Shown here piece by piece: positions 23,441 through 31,222 of a DNA stretch of 35,704 nt. The stretch is from positions 1 through 35,704 of the forward strand of contig JALZWN010000305.1 of the NCBI GenBank assembly GCA_023300235.1. Direction: 5' to 3'. The notes under the pieces were generated by a model. That model did not search any database and was not told where the DNA came from. It saw only the letters and a program-made list of their open reading frames with translations. The DNA is from Mariniblastus sp. (lineage in GTDB: Bacteria; Planctomycetota; Planctomycetia; Pirellulales; Pirellulaceae). Both the position numbers and the translations under genes were made by a program. Within the stretch, counting starts at the first letter, position 1; each line of letters begins with the position of its first letter.

Positions 23441-24274
23441 TTACCGTTGGTCTGAGGTTGCGTATTCGCGATACGAAATCACTTTGACACCGGCGACCAG
23501 TAAAAAGATGGTTGCGGCAAGCAGCAATGTCACGTGAATCCAAGTCGGCCACACTTGCCCGTAGATGAAACGGTATTCGGACTCTGATCCGGCCGGAGTT
23601 GGGAAGAACCAACCCATCGTGGCGATCCCAATTTCTTGCAAGTGATGTCGAACGGTAAATCGGTTGATCAACGCTCCAGGCAGCGAAGCTAGGAATACGT
23701 CGAAGCCAATTAAGAAACCGGCACCGACCACCATCGCGCGTTTGACAAACACTACCCCGATCAACGAGAACACAGCGGCGTAGGCCAGTGTTGCTAACAG
23801 GTAAACAAAGTTCATCGCCAGCCATAACTTTATGGGCTCAATCGTTTCATTGTTGTGGTGAATCACCAGCACGCACAGCGATATTGCGATAAAACAAATC
23901 GCCAGCGAAACCAGCACCGACGCCATAAATTTTCCTAGGAAGATCGATGTCCGACCATGGGGCCGACAGGCGATGAACAGCCAACTCTTGCCTTCGAGTT
24001 CAGAGTAAACGTTTGGTGTCGCCCAAAGCAACAGGCCAAGCAACAGCACTAAGGCGATTAGGAAGATCGCCAAAAACTGAGCTGAATCGATCATCTGCGC
24101 ACCGCCGTCAGCGTTGGAGATTTTCGCACCAAAAAGCAGCAGCGAAAGCATCGCGGGCGGGAACAAGGCCAAGCCCGCGGTTACGGAGATTCGTTGTGCC
24201 GACATCGATCGTCTTAATTCGAACACGCATGTCGCCGCCGCCCCGCGCCAGAGTTTTGCAATACTGCCGATCAT
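23441..24274 (-). CDS. ABC-2 type transporter permease (second pair)
   Basis: This 277-residue protein has about six hydrophobic segments. It begins with a short cytoplasmic helix (F-E-L-R-R-S-M-S-A-Q-R-I) leading into a first membrane segment, followed by a glutamate/lysine-rich loop E-L-E-G-K-S-W-L-F-I-A-C-R-P-H-G-R before G-K-F, a pattern usual in ABC-2 permeases. Its start overlaps the stop of the ATPase gene by four bases, so it forms the partner membrane domain of that ATPase. Substrate and direction are unknown; ABC-2 systems are generally exporters. It is the last gene of the five-gene operon. Confidence 0.85.
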   Translation of the reverse strand: MIGSIAKLWRGAAATCVFELRRSMSAQRISVTAGLALFPPAMLSLLLFGAKISNADGGAQMIDSAQFLAIFLIALVLLLGLLLWATPNVYSELEGKSWLFIACRPHGRTSIFLGKFMASVLVSLAICFIAISLCVLVIHHNNETIEPIKLWLAMNFVYLLATLAYAAVFSLIGVVFVKRAMVVGAGFLIGFDVFLASLPGALINRFTVRHHLQEIGIATMGWFFPTPAGSESEYRFIYGQVWPTWIHVTLLLAATIFLLVAGVKVISYREYATSDQR

Positions 24275-25224
24275 GAGCTAGCCTGGGGGTGATATTCCAA
24301 TTCGCCACGATGGATCTTCATCAGTGTCGAAAAGAGAGTTTTCAGTGAATCGTCGGTCGAGGAAATTTCAGAGACCACGATTTGCCCGCTGGCTGCGAGG
24401 CGAGTTATGGTCTCCAAGGCCGTGCGTGATTGGCGAGTCGTAATGATCAACTGGTCGTTGTCAGTAAACTCAAGGCTGTCAATCTGGCAATCGGCGATCA
24501 GCTTACTGGCCAGTTGTTTTGAATCCGAAGATCCAATGACGAGCCGACTGGGAGCGCTAGTCAAAATGCTTCGCACTTCCGCTGGCGAACCTGATGCCAG
24601 TAAACGTCCACCAGAGATTAGCAAGAACGAAGGCTTTACCGCTTCGACCTCATGCAAAATATGGCTGGCCAAAATCAGGCTCTTCCCTTTCGTCGCCCAC
24701 TTGTTCAAGTATTGCGACATCTCGTGCCTGCCAACGGGGTCGAGCCCGCTGAATGGTTCATCCAGAATCAGCAAGTCTGGGTCGTGGGCGATCGCTTGGG
24801 CAATTTTTGCTCGCTGTCGCATGCCAAGGCTATAGTTTCTCATCGGGCGATTCATCGCATCGGTAAGCTTGACCGCCGCCAACGCATCTTTCGCTCGACG
24901 CTTCGCCGCGGCGAAATTAAAGCCGTGCAGTTCGACCATGTAGGTGACCCAGTCGAGTCCTGTGACCAGCGGGTAGTTCACTTCCAGCGACGGGCACAGA
25001 CCAACGCGTCGCAACAGCTGGCTCTGCCGCCATGGGTTTTGGCCAAAAAGGCGGACCGTGCCCAGCGTTGGTTTTAGCTGACCCAAGATCAGATTGATCA
25101 ACGTGGTTTTGCCAGAGCCGTTGGGCCCCAGCAAACCGTAGATGCCCTCGCCGAGTTCAACGTTGATTTCGTTGACGCCGATGACGGTTTTGTAAAGTTT
25201 GGAAACGTTTTCTAGCTGGATCAT
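24271..25224 (-). CDS. ABC transporter ATP-binding protein (second pair)
   Basis: This 317-residue ATPase has Walker A GPNGSGKTT at residues 33-41, the signature Y-S-L-G-M-R-Q-R near the centre and Walker B LLILDEPFSGLDP with its glutamate, followed by the switch His in LASHILHEVE. The signature is the divergent S-L-G-M-R-Q form common in ABC-2 exporters. About 90 C-terminal residues beyond the ATPase fold form an extra domain like that of DrrA-type ATPases. It lies 15 bases after the first permease and overlaps the second permease by four bases. It should energise the permease encoded at 23441-24274. Confidence 0.92.
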   Translation of the reverse strand: MIQLENVSKLYKTVIGVNEINVELGEGIYGLLGPNGSGKTTLINLILGQLKPTLGTVRLFGQNPWRQSQLLRRVGLCPSLEVNYPLVTGLDWVTYMVELHGFNFAAAKRRAKDALAAVKLTDAMNRPMRNYSLGMRQRAKIAQAIAHDPDLLILDEPFSGLDPVGRHEMSQYLNKWATKGKSLILASHILHEVEAVKPSFLLISGGRLLASGSPAEVRSILTSAPSRLVIGSSDSKQLASKLIADCQIDSLEFTDNDQLIITTRQSRTALETITRLAASGQIVVSEISSTDDSLKTLFSTLMKIHRGELEYHPQASS

Positions 25225-25239
25225 GGTTGGTTTCGGGCC

Positions 25240-26343
25240 TCACTGTTGAGTTGATTGTGAGACGCGTTGGTACAGGAAGAACATCGAAACTACAGACAGC
25301 AACAAGAGCACGACCGCCGATTTCCATACTTCATCCCAGCTGGCGAATCCGAACACCATTTCTTGGACTCTCCCCAAGCAATTGTAGAGGGAGAGGTGTG
25401 AGCAGGATTCGACGAGACTGTTTTCGCTTACTTTAGCATCGAGCGGGTTTTCTTGCATCCCGATCGCGGTGGCAAACATCACGGCCAGATACGTTCCATG
25501 CCCCAGTACCCACACGGCAAACCAAGAGAAATTGGCAAAACGAGTTTCTTGAGTCAGCGATGAAAGGGCCAAAGCCAGCAAGGCAGTCGGCGCGATTACG
25601 ACGACCGAGGCCACTAGGATGCGGAGCGGTATATCCCAAGTGCTGTACAAGACAGAAAGGTCGGGCGACATGAAAACAGCAAACACGTACATCGCAAGTG
25701 CCGGCAACGTCACGATGCTGGCGATGAAAACCGTCGGCACCATTAGCTTGCCAAAAATGTATTCTAGTTTGCCGATTGGCCGTGAGAAATACATCAAGAA
25801 CGCGCGCGAGCGAATGTCTTGAGCGATCAACGATGGCGCAACCATGCCGATTAAAAACATAATGGCCACGGACTGCGGATAGCGGAAAAACACCATCATC
25901 AACCAACGCCAGACTTCTTTGCGGATTCGATGGACGTCTCCGCTTTTGTAAGCTTCGGCGAGTTGTTGTGAGTGGGGGAAGTATTTGAACACCCCACTGC
26001 GCAGCATCGCTTGTACTTTCAATTGTCCCTTGGCTGAATCCGACGCTGAGATCTGTTTGACTTGCCTGGCAATTTTGCCGACGGGGCCGTAGCGAGGAAC
26101 ATCATCGAGTTGCTGGCCGATCGTGTGTCCGAGAATGCTGGTGTCTTTTTCGAGCGACTTTTCAATCATGAAAAAGCCAACACTCCAGTACATCAGCGGC
26201 AGCCACGCGGCGAATAAAATTCGACGAACCCAAGTCGACTTCATCGCCAAACGGATTCCTGTTTTACTGATAATCATCCAGCGAAACCAAGAGGAAGTTT
26301 TCTTGCCTTCCCAAGTGCGGTAGCCGACATCATGAACTGGCAT
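25240..26343 (-). CDS. ABC-2 type transporter permease (first pair)
   Basis: This 367-residue membrane protein has an N-terminus of the type V-G-Y-R-T-W-E-G-K-K-T, seen in planctomycete ABC-2 permeases encoded in this kind of operon. A first hydrophobic segment at about residue 45-65 is followed by a periplasmic-type loop of about 90 residues. Five further hydrophobic segments follow, with F-L-M-Y-F-S-R-P-I-G-K-L-E-Y-I-F-G-K as the cytoplasmic coupling region. The gene overlaps the first ATPase gene by 14 bases. The transported compound is unknown. Confidence 0.86.
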   Translation of the reverse strand: MPVHDVGYRTWEGKKTSSWFRWMIISKTGIRLAMKSTWVRRILFAAWLPLMYWSVGFFMIEKSLEKDTSILGHTIGQQLDDVPRYGPVGKIARQVKQISASDSAKGQLKVQAMLRSGVFKYFPHSQQLAEAYKSGDVHRIRKEVWRWLMMVFFRYPQSVAIMFLIGMVAPSLIAQDIRSRAFLMYFSRPIGKLEYIFGKLMVPTVFIASIVTLPALAMYVFAVFMSPDLSVLYSTWDIPLRILVASVVVIAPTALLALALSSLTQETRFANFSWFAVWVLGHGTYLAVMFATAIGMQENPLDAKVSENSLVESCSHLSLYNCLGRVQEMVFGFASWDEVWKSAVVLLLLSVVSMFFLYQRVSQSTQQ

Positions 26344-27265
26344 CGTTGCTCTCCCGAACCGTATCCATAAATAGCTGTTCCAATGAGTTTTTTCCAGGGT
26401 TCAAAAAAGCGACCGTGGTCTTGGTGTTTTCCAAGCACTCCCAGATCGTTTTTAGAAGATGTTCTTGGTCGCTCTCAAACCTCCAACCGCCGCCTTCAGC
26501 TGGAACGCTCAAAAAGCCTTTGGCTTGCATTGCGATCAAGAAATTGTTTTCGTTTCCGTGGACACCGACCGTAATCGAGGGCGAAGACGTTTGGTTCAGC
26601 TTTGACAGCGGTTGGTGCAAACGAACTTTACCTGCGGCCAAAATTACAATGTCGTCGCAAATCGCTTGCACGTCAGGCAAGATGTGGGTCGAAATCAAAA
26701 CTGATTTTCCGTTTTGCTCGCACAACAATTTGATGCGTGCCAGTAATGCATCACGTTCTTCGGGGTCCAGTCCCGAAGTCGGTTCATCCAAGATCAGAAA
26801 CTCTGGGTCGTGAGCAATCGCGGCGGCGAACTTGATTTTCTGCCGCATACCGGTTGAGAACGTGTCGATCTCTCGATAGCGTTCTTGCTTCATACCGCAG
26901 AAGTCTAAGATTTCGTGCGCCCGGCGAAGAGCTTCGATGTTGGGTAGGCCAGCCAAGCAAGCGGAAAACTGTACGACTTCGACGCCGGACATGCCGGGAA
27001 TGTAGCTGTCGTCTTCTGGCATGTAGCCGACGCGTGAACGAATTTGTCGGCCCTGCTTTCCGAGGGTGTGCCCAAGGATCGTGCCAGTTCCGGCGGTCAC
27101 GCGGACCAAGCCAAGGATCAATTTGATCAACGTCGATTTTCCGGCGCCGTTGGGGCCGAGTAAACCCGTGATGCCAGGTTTGATGTTGAGGTCAACACCG
27201 TCGAGTGCTCGCATCGTTTGATAATCTTTTACGATGCCGTTCAGTTGAATCACAGACGTTACCAA
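26330..27265 (-). CDS. ABC transporter ATP-binding protein (first pair)
   Basis: This 311-residue ATPase shows Walker A GPNGAGKST at residues 37-45, a Q-loop at Y-M-P-E-D-D, the signature F-S-T-G-M-R-Q-K and Walker B FLILDEPTSGLDPEE, then the switch His in ISTHILPDVQ. About 90 residues after the ATPase fold make a C-terminal domain. The gene overlaps the permease gene by 14 bases downstream and the 109-residue gene by 7 bases upstream, which indicates strict co-translation. It pairs with the permease at 25240-26343. This arrangement of two consecutive ATPase/permease pairs suggests two related exporters or one heteromeric machine. Confidence 0.93.
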   Translation of the reverse strand: MVTSVIQLNGIVKDYQTMRALDGVDLNIKPGITGLLGPNGAGKSTLIKLILGLVRVTAGTGTILGHTLGKQGRQIRSRVGYMPEDDSYIPGMSGVEVVQFSACLAGLPNIEALRRAHEILDFCGMKQERYREIDTFSTGMRQKIKFAAAIAHDPEFLILDEPTSGLDPEERDALLARIKLLCEQNGKSVLISTHILPDVQAICDDIVILAAGKVRLHQPLSKLNQTSSPSITVGVHGNENNFLIAMQAKGFLSVPAEGGGWRFESDQEHLLKTIWECLENTKTTVAFLNPGKNSLEQLFMDTVRESNDASS

Positions 27266-27588
27266 CCCATCAGCATGTTAGTTTCGATCGCAATGCGGGC
27301 TCGATCAAGATCAGTGCCAGTTTCACGCATGTACAAACGGATGGCATGTACTTTATCACCGGAGGATCGTTGTAGGCAATCGCGAGCTACGCCACAAATG
27401 TTGGCGTCTGTTTCGTTCTTAATACCAAGTACTGCTTTGGAGATAACCCAGCTGTTGCGAGGTCGTTTGGTAAGACGTTTGACGTCTTCACCCGGATACG
27501 CTTCGGCCGCTATGACTTGGGCTGCCGCTTCGTTGTCGGCCCAAGTGATGATGATGTGTCCGTCGGTTTCTATCTCAAAGAGTGGCAT
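27259..27588 (-). CDS. Uncharacterised 109-residue protein heading the ABC operon
   Basis: I do not recognise a family. The 109-residue protein starts M-P-L-F-E-I-E-T-D-G-H-I-I-I-T-W-A-D, with two beta strands, then an Ala-rich helix (N-E-A-A-A-Q-V-I-A-A-E-A-Y-P-G-E-D), another strand pair and a C-terminal helix. Two cysteines occur in N-I-C-G-V-A-R-D-C. It is soluble with no signal peptide. The stop lies seven bases inside the ATPase gene, so it is translated as the first cistron of the double ABC operon, and conservation of that order would imply a functional link. A GGGAAAA stretch precedes the ATG; no clear promoter is visible. Confidence 0.75.
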   Translation of the reverse strand: MPLFEIETDGHIIITWADNEAAAQVIAAEAYPGEDVKRLTKRPRNSWVISKAVLGIKNETDANICGVARDCLQRSSGDKVHAIRLYMRETGTDLDRARIAIETNMLMGW

Positions 27589-27757
27589 AACATTTTCCCG
27601 GGAGGACTGCAGGTAGAAACCATGCAGAGAATTCGTAACGACAGTCTAGTTGCTGGCCTTGTGTTGTCACAATGTCCATTTGGAATTTTAAACTGTCGAC
27701 GGGGCTGAGCGTCGGGTGGGGGCTGAATACTCCGGGTAATTACCTGGCTTTAACAGT

Positions 27758-27815
27758 AGCCCGTTAATACGCTGCACACTGCGAAGGACACTGCAGCGGG
27801 AGCCGATGACGGGCT
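27758..27815. repeat. Nested double-stem palindrome
   Basis: The outer stem is AGCCCGT (27758-27764) with ACGGGCT (27809-27815). The inner stem is CGCTGCA (27770-27776) with TGCAGCG (27792-27798), around a 15-base loop. Both stems are perfect. It may be a REP-type element or a small structured RNA; no transcript evidence is available from sequence. Confidence 0.55.
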
Positions 27816-27859
27816 CTGTCGGTAAAGGGCAAATGGCGGCCCCGCAATTGAGCCTGCCT

Positions 27860-27874
27860 GCCTGCCGGGCAGGC
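27860..27874. repeat. Near-perfect GCCTGCC-G-GGCAGGC palindrome
   Basis: GCCTGCC (27860-27866) and GGCAGGC (27868-27874) are perfect inverted copies with one base between. An additional AGCCTGCC at 27851-27858 can pair alternatively with GGCAGGCT at 27868-27875. Confidence 0.6.
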
Positions 27875-27898
27875 TGCCTAGCCTCGGTGAAGCGGGCT

Positions 27899-27971
27899 GT
27901 TGATTTAGTCAGTTGATTTAGTCAGTTTAGTCGGATTTGAAAATCGTGGTTGACCGAATCGTGGTTGACCG
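27899..27971. repeat. Two consecutive perfect tandem duplications (13 and 15 bases)
   Basis: GTTGATTTAGTCA occurs at 27899-27911 and 27912-27924, with a truncated third start at 27925. AATCGTGGTTGACCG occurs at 27942-27956 and 27957-27971. Both pairs are exact. A ten-base near-duplication GGCGATAGAC / GGCGATAGCT follows at 27976-27995. Confidence 0.75.
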
Positions 27972-27986
27972 TTTTGGCGATAGACG

Positions 27987-28027
27987 GCGATAGCTACGGT
28001 TTGGTGTGCGTAAACCGCGGCTATCGC
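27987..28027. repeat. Two-tier hairpin of the GCGATAGC...GCTATCGC type
   Basis: GCGATAGC (27987-27994) pairs with GCTATCGC (28020-28027), and inside it CGGTTT (27997-28002) with AAACCG (28012-28017), leaving a nine-base loop. Both stems are perfect. It looks like a REP-type element and is reminiscent of palindromes scattered through Pirellulaceae genomes, as I recall. Confidence 0.65.
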
Positions 28028-28403
28028 TAAGGCAGTTGAATGAACCAATAAATTCAATAAAGCTAAAAGCCAAATAGCGGATCATGATTGGAGCAATGTG
28101 ATCGGTGAAACGGACCAGGGGACGGCGATTCGGTAGCGTTTAAATCGTGAGATTGCTTCGCGAGCCAATCACCTGCTATCACATTTTGAAAAATGTGGTG
28201 AAATCCTTTGGGATTTGGTTTCAAGCGATGTTGACTCAAGTTGACGATCCTCCTACTCTCCCCGCGATTCTGCAAGGTCCGGGTGGCTTTGGAGCGTGGG
28301 ATGTCGAGCTTTTGTTTCGCTGAAATGAAGGGTTGGCGAATAATTTCCCGCGTTTCAATGGGCTACTTCTGGTTCGTTGAGGTTTATTTCTACGGGTATA
28401 CCA

Positions 28404-30164
28404 ATGTCGTTGAAGGCATCAAAAACAACGCTAACTTTACTACTGTGCTGTGGGTTTGTAACCGCTTTAGGTTGCAAGTCGATGGAGTTTGGGAAACCAA
28501 AACTTCCGTCGCTCGCCTTTTGGAAAAAAGGTGACGACAGCGAATTGCCGCCACCACCGGCACGGCATTTTGACCCGTCGCGGTTTGGCGGCGGTGCAGA
28601 AACTCAAGTTGCTGACGCCGGAAGCGCGACTCGACCTGTGGGGAGTTCGACCCGATCCTCAGGTAGTTCGACTCGAGCGACTGATCCCAAGTTTGATCAA
28701 TACGGAATGCGTATTAAAGATTCCGTCAATGACGTTAGTGATATGGCTTCAGAAAGTATTGCATCAGCCAAGTCCAGTGTCGAGAAGTTCGGCGACAGAC
28801 CCATGCGAAAACCTTACCAGTTGGATGACATTGGTGGCGAAGAGGTGCTGTCCAAGGCAGAAAATAGATTCAACTTGGATACGGAAAATTTAAAGAACCG
28901 TTTAAACGATGTGAAAACTGCATCCTCCAATCAGCTCTCAAACGCTCAGCAAGATTTCCGTTCGGCAATGAGTTCTGCGGCGGTTTTGAAATCAGCGGGT
29001 GAAGATGCAGTTAAGTCCGCAAGCAATTCGTTTGCAGGCGGAGACAACTCCTTTGTTGCCAAGCCAATCGCCAAGGCCGCCGAGACGGTCAAGGGCTTTG
29101 GTGGCTTTGCCGGTAAGAGCTTCACGCCTAAAACCGACGCGTTTGCAAATGTTAAGCAGGCAGCTGCGGATCTTTCAGCGTCCGCCAATGGTTCGCTTTA
29201 TGATGCTCAAGGACGGCTTCAATCGTCCGCGTCAAAGATCGGCAATCGAGTCCAAGAATTTGCTCAATCGGGGGAAAGCAACCGCTTGAAAAGTGAGTTT
29301 GAGCAACGTTTGTTGTCAGCCCAGCAGCGTGCCAAAGAAAAATCGGGCTCACTTGCGACCGGAATGGCGGAAGCGACGAATAATCAACTTAATTCTTTGG
29401 CAAAGGTTTCGGATCGCACGAAGAATTTGATTAATAAGCCTTTCCCAAAAATTGGTGCTGACGGAAGCCTGCTCCCCCACAACTCTGGGCAAACCAACTT
29501 TACAGCCAAGCAACCCGCGTTGCAGCCAAATAACAGTCCGCTACTACAAATCAGTAAGCCCAACGCTTTGGCAGCGAATTCGTTCGGTGCCGAAAAGAAC
29601 GCGGCCGTCCAGCAAATGCGTTCGGAGGTCGAAGAGGCCAAGCGTCAGATCGCTTTGTTGAAAGCTCAAGTCGCTGCGGCGAAGCAATCGGCCGCTGCCG
29701 TTCAGCAGCCTATTCAGCGAGTGGCTCAAAACACGATCGAAGGCGTTGTGCTGCCGTTGGATCGAGTCAACGATGCGTTTAACCCCAAGGCTGGATCGCC
29801 CGTGGCTAACCAACAATATCAAGGTCAATCGTATGCTCCCGCAGTGCCGCAATCACAGTCTCCTGGCTTCAATTCTAATGGAGCTGGAGATTCAAACTCG
29901 TTTTACCCAGCAACTCCCTACGGAGGTTTTGGTAGCACGCAAAACGCAAATGGCACTGTTGGGCAGGCTGGGTTTAACTCGGCAAATGAATTTCAAAATC
30001 GAGTTTCAAAAGCCAATGTGGAAGCGCCTGTAGATTTGAACTCCTCGGGCATACAGCGTGCCAGTCGAATCGGTCGTTCAGCGACGGAGATTTTAATTCC
30101 GTCGGAAATACTATCTGGTAGCAGTAGCTTTTCACCGGGCAGTACAACTCCGTTGCGGCAGTAA
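28404..30164 (+). CDS. Large secreted lipoprotein with helical and coiled-coil segments, unknown function
   Basis: This is a 586-residue protein. From the ATG at 28404 there is a basic start, a hydrophobic T-L-L-L-C-C-G-F-V run and the lipobox T-A-L-G-C, so Cys24 should be lipidated. An in-frame TTG at 28377 is disfavoured. A Pro/Ser/Arg-rich linker (about 45-95) leads to a long Ala/Ser/Lys-rich helical region resembling amphipathic helix repeats (D-S-V-N-D-V-S-D-M-A-S-E-S-I-A-S-A-K-S, and similar). A coiled coil lies at about residues 398-436 (MRSEVEEAKRQIALLKAQVA). The C-terminal third is Gln/Asn/Gly-rich and probably disordered. No catalytic motif is seen. The composition suggests a structural or cell-envelope role. 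It is followed by a strong terminator. Confidence 0.82.
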   Translation: MSLKASKTTLTLLLCCGFVTALGCKSMEFGKPKLPSLAFWKKGDDSELPPPPARHFDPSRFGGGAETQVADAGSATRPVGSSTRSSGSSTRATDPKFDQYGMRIKDSVNDVSDMASESIASAKSSVEKFGDRPMRKPYQLDDIGGEEVLSKAENRFNLDTENLKNRLNDVKTASSNQLSNAQQDFRSAMSSAAVLKSAGEDAVKSASNSFAGGDNSFVAKPIAKAAETVKGFGGFAGKSFTPKTDAFANVKQAAADLSASANGSLYDAQGRLQSSASKIGNRVQEFAQSGESNRLKSEFEQRLLSAQQRAKEKSGSLATGMAEATNNQLNSLAKVSDRTKNLINKPFPKIGADGSLLPHNSGQTNFTAKQPALQPNNSPLLQISKPNALAANSFGAEKNAAVQQMRSEVEEAKRQIALLKAQVAAAKQSAAAVQQPIQRVAQNTIEGVVLPLDRVNDAFNPKAGSPVANQQYQGQSYAPAVPQSQSPGFNSNGAGDSNSFYPATPYGGFGSTQNANGTVGQAGFNSANEFQNRVSKANVEAPVDLNSSGIQRASRIGRSATEILIPSEILSGSSSFSPGSTTPLRQ

Positions 30165-30232
30165 GCGGCTCAGTAAACCGTCAACTCCTGCCGGTTCACC
30201 GTTCAGCGAAAATCAAAGATCAACCAAAATAA

Positions 30233-30262
30233 AAAAGGCTCGTCGTTATCGACGAGCCTTTT
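30233..30262. terminator. Bidirectional intrinsic terminator
   Basis: AAAAGGCTCGTCG (30233-30245) and CGACGAGCCTTTT (30250-30262) form a perfect 13-pair stem with a TTAT loop, flanked by A and T runs. It sits between the convergent lipoprotein and superoxide dismutase genes, so it can end both transcripts. Confidence 0.9.
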
Positions 30263-30338
30263 ATGTTTTAAGAAGCCAATGTTTTGTCAGCGATTTCTGA
30301 CAATGCATTGGCCGCTGCCTCAAGCAGGTTTAACTGCA

Positions 30339-30947
30339 CTAGGCAGTGGCTGCTGCGAAACGCTCGCTAACTGCGTTCCAGTTGATCAAGTTAAAGAACG
30401 CACCCACGTAGTCTGGGCGGCGGTTTTGGTAGTTCAAGTAGTAGGCGTGCTCCCAAACGTCCAAGCCAAGGACCGGTGTGCGGCCTTCCATTAGCGGGCT
30501 GTCTTGATTGGGTGTGCTCTCAATGACCAATTTGCCACCGTCGACTGAAAGCCATGCCCAGCCGCTGCCAAAGCGAGTTCCAGCGGCAGTGCTGAACTGA
30601 GATTTGAAATCGTCAAAGCTGCCGAATTCTGCTTTGATCGCATCGCCCAGTGCACCCGTTGGCTCACCACCACCGTCGGCACTCAGGATGCTCCAGAACA
30701 GGCTGTGGTTTGCGTGGCCACCACCGTTGTTTCGAACCGCTCCGCGTTTGGCTTCGGGAACGACAGAAAGATCGCTAATCAAATCTTCGACAGATTTTGA
30801 ATCCAAGTCAGTGCCTTCGAGGGCAGCGTTGAGCTTGGTGACGTAGCCGTTGTGATGTTTGCCGTGATGGATTTCCATCGTTTTGGCGTCGATGTGTGGA
30901 GCCAAAGCATCGTGAGCGTATGGTAGTTCCGGTAGTGAATACGGCAT
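30339..30947 (-). CDS. sodA: Superoxide dismutase, Mn-type signature
   Basis: This 202-residue enzyme converts superoxide to hydrogen peroxide and oxygen. Metal ligands are His27 (M-E-I-H-H-G-K-H-H), His81 ([11 protein letters not shown]), Asp163 and His167 ([20 protein letters not shown]). The residues that usually separate Mn from Fe enzymes favour manganese: a glycine triplet before the second ligand and Gln148 in N-Q-D-S-P-L-M. The frame extends to 31004, but the methionine at 30947 starts the conserved [10 protein letters not shown] sequence and has GAAGAG upstream. No signal peptide is seen, so it is cytosolic. A good promoter lies about 60 bases upstream and a terminator lies downstream, so it is monocistronic. 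Confidence 0.95.
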   Translation of the reverse strand: MPYSLPELPYAHDALAPHIDAKTMEIHHGKHHNGYVTKLNAALEGTDLDSKSVEDLISDLSVVPEAKRGAVRNNGGGHANHSLFWSILSADGGGEPTGALGDAIKAEFGSFDDFKSQFSTAAGTRFGSGWAWLSVDGGKLVIESTPNQDSPLMEGRTPVLGLDVWEHAYYLNYQNRRPDYVGAFFNLINWNAVSERFAAATA

Positions 30948-31006
30948 GTTTTTCTCTTCGTAAATATAATGGTGAGATTCGATTTTGATTGTTGAAACAG
31001 CCAAAT

Positions 31007-31035
31007 ATTATAGCGAATTCAGCAGTGGTTCGCAA
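31007..31035 (-). promoter_or_regulatory. Sigma-70 type promoter of the superoxide dismutase gene
   Basis: On the minus strand, TTGCGA (31035-31030) and a perfect TATAAT (31012-31007) are separated by 17 bases. Transcription would start near 31000, leaving a leader of about 50 bases. This is the best promoter match I found in the window. Confidence 0.6.
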
Positions 31036-31222
31036 TCATCAGCAAATACCGTTCAAACTGATGAGAAATAACGAATGCGTCGTTTGATGCCCACGGGGCG
31101 CTGCAACTTGGGCGCGAGATCGCGGTCGATGGTTCTGGGGTCGACCGAGATTTGGGTAAGAAAGATTGGTCTAGCTGACTAGGCCAGAGTGCGGCGGCTC
31201 AGGGGCTATTCCTTGGCCGCGA

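Larger units (their letters stand above)
27589..28403. other. Large divergent spacer rich in palindromes and tandem micro-duplications
   Basis: About 815 bases without a gene lie between the ABC operon (leftward) and the coiled-coil lipoprotein (rightward). Recognisable structures, listed separately, are nested palindromes at 27758-27815, a GCCTGCC/GGCAGGC palindrome at 27860-27874, tandem duplications at 27899-27971 and a two-tier hairpin at 27987-28027. The remainder (28028-28403) shows nothing I can name. Confidence 0.6.
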
